From assembly GCA_038258215.1 (NCBI GenBank), contig JBBSQC010000006.1, positions 62,001-126,000 on the forward strand: 64,000 nt of DNA. Direction: 5' to 3'. The position numbers and the translations under genes are program-made. The notes beneath the pieces are model-generated. The model had not been told where the DNA came from, ran no database searches, and saw nothing but the letters and a program-made list of their open reading frames with translations. Positions 31,481 to 40,345 of this stretch are shown one piece after another (within the stretch, counting starts at the first letter, position 1; each line of letters starts with the position of its first letter). This stretch comes from Fodinibacter sp038258215. GTDB lineage: Bacteria > Actinomycetota > Actinomycetes > Actinomycetales > Dermatophilaceae.

Positions 31481-32602
31481 GTGTCGATCGTCATCGTCGG
31501 AGCAGGGCTCGCCGGAGCCACCGCCGCCACCGAGCTGCGCGAGCAGGGCCACGACGGGCCGATCGTGCTCCTGGGCTCCGAGGAGCACCCGCCCTACGAG
31601 CGCCCGCCGCTCTCGAAGGGCTACCTGCTGGGCAACGACCCCATCGACGACGCCTTCGTGCACCCGAGGGAGTGGTACGACGAGCACGACATCGACCTGC
31701 GTCTCGGCACCGAGGTGACCGCGCTCGACACCGACGCGCACACGGTCACCACCTCAGGCGGCGAGGTGCGCTACGAGCGGCTCCTGCTCGCCACCGGCTC
31801 CGAGCCGCGGCGGCTGGCCGTCGCGGAGGAGAGCGGTGTGCCCACGGCATACCTGCGCACGATCGAGGACAGCACCGCCCTGAAGGAGGCCTTCAGCGAG
31901 GGCAAGAAGATCGGGATCGTCGGTGCCGGATGGATCGGCCTGGAGGTCGCCGCCGCCGCACGCGAGGCGGGCTGCGAGGTCACCGTCTACGAGACGGCCG
32001 AGCTTCCCCTGCTCCGGGTCCTCGGGTCGACCATCGCCGAGGTCTTCGCGGGCCTGCACCGGGACCACGGGGTCGATCTCCGGCTCAGCACCTCAGTCAC
32101 CCCCGAGGACCTTCGCAGCGCCGACCTGGTCGTGGCCGGCATCGGGGTCGCTCCTCGCGTGGACCTCGCAAGCTCCGCCGGGCTCGACGTCGACAACGGC
32201 GTGCTCGTCGACGCGATGCTGCGCACGTCCGTCCCCAGCGTCTTCGCCGTCGGTGACATCGCGAACCAGGCACACCCCATGCTGGGGAGGCTGCGGGTCG
32301 AGCACTGGGACACCGCCATCGAGCAGGCCAAGGTTGCCGCGCACAACCTGGCCGGGGGCGAGGAGTCCTACGACCGGCTCCCCTACTTCTTCACCGACCA
32401 GTACGACCTCGGCATGGAGTACGTCGGGCACGCGGGCGCCGACGACGAGGTGGTCGTGCACGGTGACCTCGCCAGCCGCGAGTTCCGCGCCTTCTGGCTG
32501 CGCGAGGGCCGGGTCGTCGCCGCGATGCACGCCAACGACTGGGACGCCTCGGACGACCTGTGGGCCGCGGTCAAGAGCGGCGACCTCCCGGCTGCTCCCT
32601 GA
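31481..32602 (+). CDS. FAD-dependent NAD(P)H oxidoreductase (ferredoxin/rubredoxin reductase type)
   Basis: A 373-residue pyridine-nucleotide disulfide-type flavoprotein without redox-active cysteines. FAD motif SIVIVGAGLAGATAATEL at the N-terminus, PPYERPPLSKGYLLG, LLLATGSEPRRL, the NAD motif IGIVGAGWIGLEVAAAAR (about residues 142-159), and FAVGDIANQ near the second FAD site. It resembles ferredoxin reductases that serve P450 or Rieske systems (rhodocoxin/putidaredoxin reductase type). No partner ferredoxin is adjacent. GTG 31481 has the ribosome-binding site GAGGAG. Confidence 0.88.
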   Translation: MSIVIVGAGLAGATAATELREQGHDGPIVLLGSEEHPPYERPPLSKGYLLGNDPIDDAFVHPREWYDEHDIDLRLGTEVTALDTDAHTVTTSGGEVRYERLLLATGSEPRRLAVAEESGVPTAYLRTIEDSTALKEAFSEGKKIGIVGAGWIGLEVAAAAREAGCEVTVYETAELPLLRVLGSTIAEVFAGLHRDHGVDLRLSTSVTPEDLRSADLVVAGIGVAPRVDLASSAGLDVDNGVLVDAMLRTSVPSVFAVGDIANQAHPMLGRLRVEHWDTAIEQAKVAAHNLAGGEESYDRLPYFFTDQYDLGMEYVGHAGADDEVVVHGDLASREFRAFWLREGRVVAAMHANDWDASDDLWAAVKSGDLPAAP

Positions 32603-32638
32603 CCCTCCGGCCCGACAGCCCTCGGCCGGCGGGAGACG

Positions 32639-33706
32639 TCACTCCGCGTAGATGGTGACCGCGGTGGCCTTCACCGCGTAGTGCACGTGCCGACCGGGGT
32701 AGAGGTCGAGCTCGGCGATGGATGCCGCGGTCACGTCGGCGAGAAGGGTGCGGCCCGACGGGTCCTGGGAGCGGACCCGCACCTGCGCGTCGCGGGGCTC
32801 CAGCTCGGTCACGACGACGCGGAAGGAGTTGCGGGCGCTGCCCGCCGGTGGCGTGAGGTGCACGCTCACGGCATTCGGGCTGAACACCGCGAGCGCGGCG
32901 TCACCCGGGACCATGACCACGTTCGGGATGCCCTCGACGTGGACCCCGTGGCGGTCCAGCAGGTGGGTCGGGCCCGTCGCACGGCCCTCGACGAGGTTGA
33001 GCCCGGCGATCCGCGCGGTGAACGGGGTGCGCGGGTGCTCGATCACCTGGTGGGTGGGGCCGTCCTCGACGATGCGCCCGTCGTCGATGACGATGACCCT
33101 GGTGGCGAGCAGCACGGCATCCAGCAGGTCGTGGGTGACGATGAGGGCGCTGCGCTCGGCGAGCACGGGGCGGAGCACCCGCCGCAGCAGTGGTGCGGCG
33201 GCGACGTCGAGGGCCGCCATCGGCTCGTCGAGAAGGAGAAGGAGCGGGTCCGCCGCGAGGGCGCGGGCGATCGCCACCCGCTGGGCCTGACCGCCGGAGA
33301 GCTGGGCCGGGCGCCGGGTGGCGAGCTCGCTGGCGCCGACCTCCTCGAGCCAGCGACCGGCCGTCAACCGCGCCCGGCGCGGCCCCTCTCCGCGGGAACG
33401 GGGGCCGAAGGCGACGTTGTCGAGCGCTGACATGTGCGGGAAGAGCAGGGCGTCCTGGGCGAGCAGGGCGATCCCCCGGGTGTGCGGTGGCACCCAGGCA
33501 TGCCGTCCAGGGGTGCGGTCGTAGAGGACCCGGCCGTGCAGGACCGCGCGGCCGGTGTCCGGGCGCAGGATGCCGGCCAGCACCGCCAGCAGGGTGGACT
33601 TCCCCGCCCCGTTGGGTCCGAGGATCGCGACGCGCTCGCCCTGGGCGACCTCCATCTCGACGTCCAGGCCCCGAGCCGCGACGGTGGCGCTCAGCGACAG
33701 GGTCAT
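32639..33706 (-). CDS. modC: Molybdate ABC transporter ATP-binding protein
   Basis: A 355-residue ATPase. Walker A LGPNGAGKSTLL (about residues 30-41), signature QLSGGQAQRVAIARAL, Walker B LLLLLDEPMAALD, switch His in LIVTHDLLDAV. The C-terminal ~70 residues (SARNSFRVVVTELEPRDAQV, ASIAELDLYPGRHVHYAVKA) form a molybdate-binding TOBE/Mop domain that can inhibit transport when loaded. Its ATG overlaps the modB stop (ATGA). Together with modB and modA it imports molybdate for molybdopterin enzymes. Confidence 0.92.
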   Translation of the reverse strand: MTLSLSATVAARGLDVEMEVAQGERVAILGPNGAGKSTLLAVLAGILRPDTGRAVLHGRVLYDRTPGRHAWVPPHTRGIALLAQDALLFPHMSALDNVAFGPRSRGEGPRRARLTAGRWLEEVGASELATRRPAQLSGGQAQRVAIARALAADPLLLLLDEPMAALDVAAAPLLRRVLRPVLAERSALIVTHDLLDAVLLATRVIVIDDGRIVEDGPTHQVIEHPRTPFTARIAGLNLVEGRATGPTHLLDRHGVHVEGIPNVVMVPGDAALAVFSPNAVSVHLTPPAGSARNSFRVVVTELEPRDAQVRVRSQDPSGRTLLADVTAASIAELDLYPGRHVHYAVKATAVTIYAE

Positions 33707-34536
33707 CGTTCGCTCCGCCCCTGCGCGAGCCCGACGACGAGGACGGCGATGACCACGAGCACGAGGGACAGCGCCACGGCGGCATCCGCGTCGCTCTCCC
33801 GCTGCAGGTAGATCTCCAGCGGGAGCGTGCGGGTCACGCCCTGGAGGCTCCCGGCGAAGGTGAGCGTGGCACCGAACTCCCCCAGGGCGCGGGCGAAGGA
33901 CAGCACGGCCCCCGACACCAGGCCGGGAAGCACCAGCGGGAGGGTCACCCTCAACAGCACGGTGGTCGGTCGGCCCCCCAGGGTGGCGGCCACGACCTCG
34001 TAGCGGTGACCCACCGAGCGCAGGGTGCCCTCCAGGCTGACGACGAGGAAGGGCAGCGCGACGAAGGTCTGGGCGAGCACCACGGCGGTCGTCGAGAAGG
34101 CGATCTGGATGCCGAGGACGTCCAGGGTGTGCCCGAGCAGACCCCGACGCCCGAAGGTGTAGAGCAGGGCGATCCCGCCGACCACCGGGGGCAGCACCAG
34201 TGGCAGGAGGATCAGCGAGCGCACCACGCGCTGCCCCGGAAAGGTGGTGCGGGCCAGCACCATCGCCATCGGGACCCCAAGGATCACGCACAGGAGCGTG
34301 GCCGCGCTCGAGGTCCGCAGGCTCAGTGCGAGGGCGGCGAGCGAGGACTCGGAGGTGATGAGCGAGAAGAACTCCGACCACCGCACCTTGGAGGTCATCG
34401 CGACCAGCGGCAGGAGCACGAACAGCGCGCCAGCGGCAGCCGGGACGAAGACCCAGCGCGGCAGACCGGCATACCCGGAGGGGTCTCGACGGGACCGAGA
34501 CGTGGGCGGCCCCTCCCTCACACTCGGCTCGGTCAT
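33703..34536 (-). CDS. modB: Molybdate ABC transporter permease
   Basis: A 277-residue inner-membrane permease with five to six helices (FVPAAAGALFVLLPLVAM, SLILLPLVLPPVVGGIALLY). The coupling loop that meets ModC is YEVVAATLGGRPTTVLLRVTLP (about residues 180-200), and FARALGEFGATLTFAGS is the family signature. It is 14 bases downstream of modA and overlaps modC by four bases. Confidence 0.92.
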   Translation of the reverse strand: MTEPSVREGPPTSRSRRDPSGYAGLPRWVFVPAAAGALFVLLPLVAMTSKVRWSEFFSLITSESSLAALALSLRTSSAATLLCVILGVPMAMVLARTTFPGQRVVRSLILLPLVLPPVVGGIALLYTFGRRGLLGHTLDVLGIQIAFSTTAVVLAQTFVALPFLVVSLEGTLRSVGHRYEVVAATLGGRPTTVLLRVTLPLVLPGLVSGAVLSFARALGEFGATLTFAGSLQGVTRTLPLEIYLQRESDADAAVALSLVLVVIAVLVVGLAQGRSER

Positions 34537-34550
34537 CTCGGCTGCTCCGC

Positions 34551-35333
34551 TCAGGGTGCGCCGAAGCCCGCGGCTTCGAGCACCGTGCGCCCCTGGGGCC
34601 CCGACACCACGTCGATGAACTGCTGGGCGAGGGCCTGGTTCTTGCCCGTTGTGAGGGCGCCGACCGGGTAGACGTTGACGGCCGCGGAGGACTCCGGGAA
34701 GGTGACGCCCTCGACCTTGTCACCGGCTCCCTTGACGTCGGTGACGTAGACGAGGCCGGCATCGGCCTCGCCGGTCTGCACCTTGTTCAGCACGTCGGTG
34801 ACCGAGGACTCCTCGCTCACCGGGGTGAGGGTGATGCCGCCTGCCTCCTCCACCTTCTTCGTCGCTGACCCGCACGGCACCTCGGCCGCGCAGATGACGA
34901 CGTTCAGGGAGGGGTTGGTGAGGTCCGTGAGCGCGGCGACCTGGCCGGGGTTGCCCGGGGGGACCGCGATCTCCAGGGTGTTGGTCGCGAAGTCGACCGG
35001 CTCACCCTCGATGAGCGCGTCGCCGGTCGCCTTGTCCATGTTCGTGGTGTCCGCAGAGGCGAACACGTCGGCCGGTGCACCCTGCTGCAGCTGGGTGACG
35101 AGGTCGGAGGAGCCCGCGAAGCTGAAGGCCACCGTGGTGCCCGGGTGGCTGGACTCGAACTGCTCACCGATCTCGGTGAACGTCTGCTTCAAGGATGACG
35201 CGGCAAACACCGTCAGCGTCTGCTCCTCTCCTGCGGGGCTCCCAGCATCGGCGGATCCGTCCGAACCGCAGCCGGCGACCAGGAGGAGGGCCGCGGTCGC
35301 TGGGGCGAGGGCGAGGGCGAGGGGTCGTCTCAT
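34551..35333 (-). CDS. modA: Molybdate-binding lipoprotein
   Basis: A 260-residue periplasmic-type binding protein. A signal peptide with lipobox (LLLVAGCGSD, Cys about 22) tethers it outside the membrane. LTVFAASSLKQTFTEIG and FSFAGSSDLVTQLQQGAPAD hold the two Ser residues that bind oxyanions, and ADAGLVYVTDV closes the site. Two cysteines (VICAAEVPCGSA) may form a disulfide. Its ATG overlaps the stop of the upstream Mop-type regulator gene. Confidence 0.92.
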   Translation of the reverse strand: MRRPLALALAPATAALLLVAGCGSDGSADAGSPAGEEQTLTVFAASSLKQTFTEIGEQFESSHPGTTVAFSFAGSSDLVTQLQQGAPADVFASADTTNMDKATGDALIEGEPVDFATNTLEIAVPPGNPGQVAALTDLTNPSLNVVICAAEVPCGSATKKVEEAGGITLTPVSEESSVTDVLNKVQTGEADAGLVYVTDVKGAGDKVEGVTFPESSAAVNVYPVGALTTGKNQALAQQFIDVVSGPQGRTVLEAAGFGAP

Positions 35334-35749
35334 CAGGCTTCGCGGGGGGTTTCGATGATGACCGTGGTCGACTTCACGACGGCGACCGCCACCGACCCCG
35401 GCTCGAGCTTGAGGTCGCGCACGGCCTCACTGCTCATCAGCGAGACCACGCGGAACGGGCCGCACTGCATCTCCACCTGGGCCATCACGGTGTCCATGAC
35501 GACGTCGGTGACCAGACCGACGAACCGGTTGCGGGCCGAGCGCTCCACCCGTGAGGGGTCGGGCACGGGGGTGGCGGCGTGGGCCTTGGCGAAGGAGGCG
35601 AGGGTGGCGCCGTCGATGACCTTGCGGTTGCGGTCGTCGGTCTCGGCGTTCAGCTGCCCGGAGTCGACCCAGCGACGCACGGTGTCATCACTGACCCCGA
35701 GGAACGACGCGGCATCCTTGATCCGTATCTTCGGCACAAGACGCATCAT
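35333..35749 (-). CDS. HTH/Mop-domain molybdate-responsive protein
   Basis: A 138-residue two-part protein. The N-terminal ~60 residues (IRIKDAASFLGVSDDTVRRW, VDSGQLNAETDDRNRKVIDG) are an excisionase/MerR-like helix-turn-helix. The C-terminal ~65 residues (SARNRFVGLVTDVVMDTVMA, MSSEAVRDLKLEPGSVAVAV, KSTTVIIETP) are a Mop fold that binds molybdate. As first gene of the mod operon it is probably the molybdate-sensing regulator, in the role ModE plays in enterobacteria. Two tandem ATG codons make the exact start uncertain by one residue. Confidence 0.85.
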   Translation of the reverse strand: MMRLVPKIRIKDAASFLGVSDDTVRRWVDSGQLNAETDDRNRKVIDGATLASFAKAHAATPVPDPSRVERSARNRFVGLVTDVVMDTVMAQVEMQCGPFRVVSLMSSEAVRDLKLEPGSVAVAVVKSTTVIIETPREA

Positions 35750-35928
35750 AGGTCATCAGATGCGGCTCAATACGCAGATTTACACCGCAAGTGCACACGT
35801 TCAATCAGCGGGTGGACAGGATCTTGCGGGCCCGCTGGAGACCCTGGCAGCAGATCCGCCGAGGGCTCGCGGCTGATGTCCGGCATCATGACCCTCTGCG
35901 TGACGGACTGCCGGACACAAGCGCTGCG

Positions 35929-36483
35929 TCAGGGGTGCAGCGCGTCGAACTCCGCCTCGGACACGACCTCGTCGTCGGCGTCGAGCCGGATGTGCGCCAG
36001 CAGGGTCTGGATGACGCGCAGCGCCGCCGCAGCCCGCTCGCCCCACAGGGACAGGTAGCTGAACTGCCACCACCACAGGGCCTCGATGGGGCGCCCGGCC
36101 TCGTGGTGGCTGAGGCCGTGGGCCAGCGCCGACGCGATGTCGGCGAAGTCGTTGGAGAGCGACCCCACGGTCGGCTCCGGGTCGAGCACCGGGTCGCCGA
36201 CGTCGGCGTACTCGTCGAGACCCTCGAAGACGTTGGCCAGGCTCTCGCGCAGCGGGTCGAGCTCGACGTCCGGGCCCGGGTCGGCCTCGAACCGCTCGGT
36301 CGGCACGACGTCCTCGACGGCCCCGAGCCGAGCACCCATGACGAGCACCTGCGACAGCGACAGCAGACCCATGGGCAGCGCGGCGTCGGGCGCGCTGCCG
36401 GCGGCGATCTCGCGCACGGCCAGGAGGAAGATCCGCGCCTCGGTGGCGGACTCGTCGGCCAGGGTGGTCCAGTCGTCAGACAT
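35929..36483 (-). CDS. DUF5063 family protein
   Basis: A 184-residue acidic, helical protein with the conserved tail PIEALWWWQFSYLSLWGERA and RVIQTLLAHIRLD. Such genes regularly follow recR in actinobacteria. The start overlaps the recR stop by eight bases (36476-36483), so it is co-translated. The function is unknown; coupling to recombination repair is inferred from position only. Nothing is seen between it and the mod operon except about 180 bases containing the mod promoter region. Confidence 0.82.
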   Translation of the reverse strand: MSDDWTTLADESATEARIFLLAVREIAAGSAPDAALPMGLLSLSQVLVMGARLGAVEDVVPTERFEADPGPDVELDPLRESLANVFEGLDEYADVGDPVLDPEPTVGSLSNDFADIASALAHGLSHHEAGRPIEALWWWQFSYLSLWGERAAAALRVIQTLLAHIRLDADDEVVSEAEFDALHP

Positions 36484-37075
36484 CGATGAGCCTCCGCCCT
36501 TCGAACGCGCGCCCGAGGGTCACCTCGTCGGCGTACTCGAGGTCACCGCCGACCGGAAGCCCGGACGCGAGCCGGGTGACCCGCAGACCGAAGTCCTTGA
36601 GCATCCGCGAGAGGTAGCTGGCGGTCGCCTCGCCCTCGAGGTTGGGGTCGGTGGCGATGATGACCTCGGTGACGACGCCGTCGCCCAGCCTGGCGAGGAG
36701 CTCGCGCACCCGGATGTCGTCGGGCCCGATGCCGTCGATCGGGCTGATCGCCCCACCGAGCACGTGGTAGCGGCCCCGGAACTCCCGGGTGCGTTCGACG
36801 GCCACGACGTCCTTGGGCTCCTCCACGACACAGATCGCATGCTCGTCGCGGCGAGGGTCCAGGCAGACGCGGCAGCGCTCGGCCTCGGCGACGTTGAAGC
36901 ACACCTCGCAGAAGCGCACCCGCAGCTTGACCTCGGTCAGGGCGTGCGCCAGGCGCTCGACGTCGGCGGGGTCGGCCTGGAGCAGGTGGAAGGCGATGCG
37001 CTGGGCGCTCTTGGGGCCGACGCCCGGCAGCCTGCCGAGCTCGTCGATGAGGTCCTGGACCGCGCCTTCGTACAC
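36476..37075 (-). CDS. recR: Recombination protein RecR
   Basis: A 199-residue RecR. The N-terminal helix-hairpin-helix is ELGRLPGVGPKSAQRIAFHL, the zinc finger is CEVCFNVAEAERCRVC (about residues 56-71), and the Toprim domain begins ICVVEEPKDVVAVER and contains IATDPNLEGEATASYL. It works with RecF and RecO to load RecA at gaps. The start is GTG 37075. It overlaps the DUF5063 gene. Confidence 0.95.
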   Translation of the reverse strand: MYEGAVQDLIDELGRLPGVGPKSAQRIAFHLLQADPADVERLAHALTEVKLRVRFCEVCFNVAEAERCRVCLDPRRDEHAICVVEEPKDVVAVERTREFRGRYHVLGGAISPIDGIGPDDIRVRELLARLGDGVVTEVIIATDPNLEGEATASYLSRMLKDFGLRVTRLASGLPVGGDLEYADEVTLGRAFEGRRLIDV

Positions 37076-37180
37076 ACCCCGAGACTACCGGCTCCCACCG
37101 ACCCGAGCACGACCGCGCGCCGAGCGGCACCGGGGACGTCGAGCGTTGGGCATCCGTCCGGGCCACCCTGCACGCGAATG

Positions 37181-37873
37181 TCAGACCCCGGGCGCGGGGC
37201 CGTCATCGCTCGGCGGCGGCTCGTTGAACGCCGCGACCCGCTCCTGCCCGCTGAGCGCCGCGATGGCGTCCATGACGTCGTCGGTCATGGCCCGGCGGGC
37301 GCGACCGGCCGGCATCCCGGCATACCCGGTGGGCATGATCGGGGGGCCGAACCGGACCGCAACGGGCGCCCGACGGGGGAAGCTGCTGCCGATCGGCTGC
37401 ACGTCCTGGGTGCCCGACAGCCCGACGGGAACCACCGGCACCCCGGCGGTCAGGGCCAACCAGGCCACGCCGGTGCGCCCTCGGTAGAGCCGGCCGTCGC
37501 GCGAACGCGTTCCCTCGGGGTAGATGCCGAAGGCGCGACCGGCCAGCAGCACCTCCAGGGCGATGTCGAGGCTCTCCTGGGCGCCGCGGGAGGACTGGCG
37601 GTCCACCGGGATCGCCTCGCTGCCGACGAAGAACCCCCGGCGGATCGCCCCGGACACCCCCGTGCCGGTGAAGTAGTCGGACTTGGCCATGAAGCTGACC
37701 GGGCGAGGGGCTGCGATCGGGATGGCGAAGGAGTCGATGAAGGAGAGGTGGTTGCTCGCGAAGATCACCCCGCCCTCGCGCGGGACGTTGGCGGTGCCCG
37801 TGATCGTCGGGCGCCACAGCTTCTTGGAGAGCGGTGCGACGAGGAGGTGCCCGGCGCGGTAGCGGGCGCTCAT
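37181..37873 (-). CDS. 1-acylglycerol-3-phosphate acyltransferase family (PlsC-like)
   Basis: A 230-residue membrane-associated acyltransferase. The catalytic NHX4D motif is SNHLSFIDSF (about residues 41-50), the glycerophosphate-binding motif is YPEGTRSRDG (about 118-127), and PVVPVGLSGT is the later conserved block. It acylates lysophosphatidate or a related acceptor in lipid synthesis. Its ATG overlaps the dnaX stop (ATGA), an unusual but clear operon link. Confidence 0.88.
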   Translation of the reverse strand: MSARYRAGHLLVAPLSKKLWRPTITGTANVPREGGVIFASNHLSFIDSFAIPIAAPRPVSFMAKSDYFTGTGVSGAIRRGFFVGSEAIPVDRQSSRGAQESLDIALEVLLAGRAFGIYPEGTRSRDGRLYRGRTGVAWLALTAGVPVVPVGLSGTQDVQPIGSSFPRRAPVAVRFGPPIMPTGYAGMPAGRARRAMTDDVMDAIAALSGQERVAAFNEPPPSDDGPAPGV

Positions 37874-40137
37874 CGGGAGTCGTCGGCGATGACGGTGCCA
37901 CCGAGGATGCGCTCGATGACGGGGACGCCCACGTCGGTGAGGTCGTCGATGGACTCGTCGTCGTCACTGATCGCGGCGTCGTCGACGACGCGCGCGACCT
38001 CCTCGGCCTCGCTCTCGCCGGCGACCTCCGCCTTGGCCCGCTCGAAGGGGCTGGCCCAGGAGGGAGCGGTGTCCGACGGCGGTGGGTCGTCGGCCCAGCT
38101 GCCCCGCTCACGGAGGCCCCCACCCGCTCCGGAACCGCTGGCCGGATGCCGGTCGGCCGCCGGGTGGGTCGCGCCGCGGGACTCGCCCGGGGAGGCGGAC
38201 CCCTGCTCGCCCGTCGCATGACCCTGAGGAGGGACCGGGGCCGGCCGCGGTTCTGGTGACGGCTCCGGGGAGGAGTGGCTGGGAGCGGACGACCCCGCGC
38301 CCACGGCGCGGCCGCCCGCAGGTGCGGTGACAGCGGGTTCAGCGCTCGGGCTCACGCTGGGCCTGGAACTGGAGCCCGATGGCAGGCGGGCCGACGGCGC
38401 CGTCGCGTCGACCGGCACCCCCTCGACGCGGGCGTCGACCCCGAGCACGTCGATGAGGGCCTGGCGGACGTAGTCGGCGTGCGCACCGCGCCGGAAGGTC
38501 TCCGCAAGGCCGACGGTCGAGATCGAGAGGAGCACGCGCTCCCCGTCGTAGTCGGAGACCTGCGCGTTCTGCGAGACGAAGGTCCAGGTGGATCGCCGCA
38601 TCTCGAAGATCTTCGCCAGCACGTCGGGCCAGGACCGGCGCACGGCGTCGGTGTCGAGCCCGCCCGGGCCCCTGACCGGTGGGGGCGCCTCCACCGTGCG
38701 CTCGTCCGGGGTGGGCTGCACATCGCGACCGGAGTCGCGTGGGGGTGTCTCCCCCCGAGGCCGCTCCTGCGCGACCGAGCCGTCGTGGCTCGCCGTCACC
38801 GGCGTCGGCGTTGCGGCCCGGTCGTCCGCCGACGAGGGCGCAGGCTGGGGGATCTCGCGGCCACTCCCCGGTGCCGACTCCTCCATCGGTCGCCGCTCGG
38901 CTGGTGCTTCCGGGGCCGGCGCCGGTGCTAGTGCAGCTGGTGCCGCAGGTGCCGGGGCCGCGCCCGACGGGACCCCGCCGACATCGAGGCGGCGCTCGAG
39001 CCGGTCCAGGCGCGCGGCATACCCCGCCTCGCCGGCCGCACCCGGCAGGAGGATCCGGGCGGCAATCAGCTCGAGCTGGAGGCGCGGGGCGGTGGCGCCG
39101 GTCATCTCGGTGAGGCCCGAGTTGACGACGTCTGCGGCTCGGGAGAGAGCGCCCGCGCCGAAGGCGGACGCCTGGCGTCGCATCCGGTCGAGCTGGTCCT
39201 CGGGCACGAGGCGCAGCACCTGGCCGGCGCCGTCGGTGACGGCGGCGACGATGATGAGGTCGCGCAGCCGCTCGAGCAGGTCCTCGACGAACCGGCGCGG
39301 GTCCAGGCCGGTCTCCACGACCCTGTCGATGGCTCGGAAGACGGCAGCGGCATCCCCCGCCGCGAACGCGTCGATCGACGCGTCGAGCAGCTCACCGTCG
39401 GTGAAGCCGAGCAGCCCCGCGGCCGAGTCGTAGGTCAGACCCTCCTCGCCGGACCCCGCCATGAGCTGGTCGAGCACCGAGAGCGAGTCGCGCACCGACC
39501 CGCCCCCGGCCCGCACCACGAAGGAGAGCACCCCGGGGGCGACCGCCACCCCCTCCTTGACGCACAGCTCCTCCATGTAGGCCTGCAGGCGGGCGGGCGC
39601 GACGAGGCGGAACGGGTAGTGGTGGGTGCGCGAGCGGATCGTGCCGATGACCTTCTCGGGCTCAGTCGTCGCGAAGACGAACTTCACGTGCTCGGGCGGC
39701 TCCTCGACGATCTTGAGCAGCGCGTTGAACCCCTGCGGGGTCACCATGTGCGCCTCGTCGATGATGTAGATCTTGTAGCGGCTCTGGGCCGGTCCGTAGG
39801 ACGCCCGCTCGCGCAGGTCACGCGCGTCGTCGACCCCGCCGTGGCTCGCGGCGTCGATCTCGATGACGTCGACGGTGCCGGCTCCCCCACGGGCCAGCGC
39901 GACGCACGAGTCGCACGTGCCGCACGGCTCGGGGGTGGGGCCCTGCTCGCAGTTCAGGCAACGCGCCAGGATCCGCGCGCTCGTGGTCTTGCCGCAGCCG
40001 CGCGGACCGCTGAAGAGGTAGGCGTGGTTGACCCGCCCGGTGCGCAGCGCCTGCATGAGCGGCTCGGTCACGTGCTCCTGCCCGATGACGTCGGCGAACG
40101 TCTCGGGGCGGTAGCGGCGATACAGGGCGGTGCTCAC
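37870..40137 (-). CDS. dnaX: DNA polymerase III subunits gamma/tau
   Basis: A 755-residue clamp-loader ATPase. Walker A FSGPRGCGKTTSARIL (about residues 37-52), zinc-binding CLNCEQGPTPEPCGTCDSC, Walker B/DExx IIDEAHMVT, sensor SRTHHY. The region after about residue 380 is a long Pro/Ala/Ser-rich linker followed by a folded tail (RRSWPDVLAKIFEMRRSTWT) that binds the polymerase alpha and helicase. GTG 40137 gives MSTALYRRYRPETFADVIGQ. I see no slippery run for programmed gamma production. Confidence 0.94.
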   Translation of the reverse strand: MSTALYRRYRPETFADVIGQEHVTEPLMQALRTGRVNHAYLFSGPRGCGKTTSARILARCLNCEQGPTPEPCGTCDSCVALARGGAGTVDVIEIDAASHGGVDDARDLRERASYGPAQSRYKIYIIDEAHMVTPQGFNALLKIVEEPPEHVKFVFATTEPEKVIGTIRSRTHHYPFRLVAPARLQAYMEELCVKEGVAVAPGVLSFVVRAGGGSVRDSLSVLDQLMAGSGEEGLTYDSAAGLLGFTDGELLDASIDAFAAGDAAAVFRAIDRVVETGLDPRRFVEDLLERLRDLIIVAAVTDGAGQVLRLVPEDQLDRMRRQASAFGAGALSRAADVVNSGLTEMTGATAPRLQLELIAARILLPGAAGEAGYAARLDRLERRLDVGGVPSGAAPAPAAPAALAPAPAPEAPAERRPMEESAPGSGREIPQPAPSSADDRAATPTPVTASHDGSVAQERPRGETPPRDSGRDVQPTPDERTVEAPPPVRGPGGLDTDAVRRSWPDVLAKIFEMRRSTWTFVSQNAQVSDYDGERVLLSISTVGLAETFRRGAHADYVRQALIDVLGVDARVEGVPVDATAPSARLPSGSSSRPSVSPSAEPAVTAPAGGRAVGAGSSAPSHSSPEPSPEPRPAPVPPQGHATGEQGSASPGESRGATHPAADRHPASGSGAGGGLRERGSWADDPPPSDTAPSWASPFERAKAEVAGESEAEEVARVVDDAAISDDDESIDDLTDVGVPVIERILGGTVIADDSR

Positions 40138-40298
40138 CACACCGACCCTAGTCGCGATGCCGGACACCCGGGATGCCGTGTCACAGGGCCCGCCACGCCC
40201 CGCCCCGCCGCTCGACGATCCACCCGAGCGGCATGCTGCGGCGAGCAGACGCCACTCGCTCGAGGGGCCGGGAACACCTCTCGCTGCTATCTTCGATC

Positions 40299-40316
40299 TG
40301 CGTCAACGTGGACGCA
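40299..40316. promoter_or_regulatory. Inverted repeat upstream of tctC
   Basis: TGCGTC and GACGCA separated by six bases lie 30 bases before ATG 40346. This is a candidate operator for the tripartite transporter; no regulator gene is adjacent. Confidence 0.35.
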
Positions 40317-40345
40317 GAACGGCACCTTGAGTGGAGGTGGGAGCG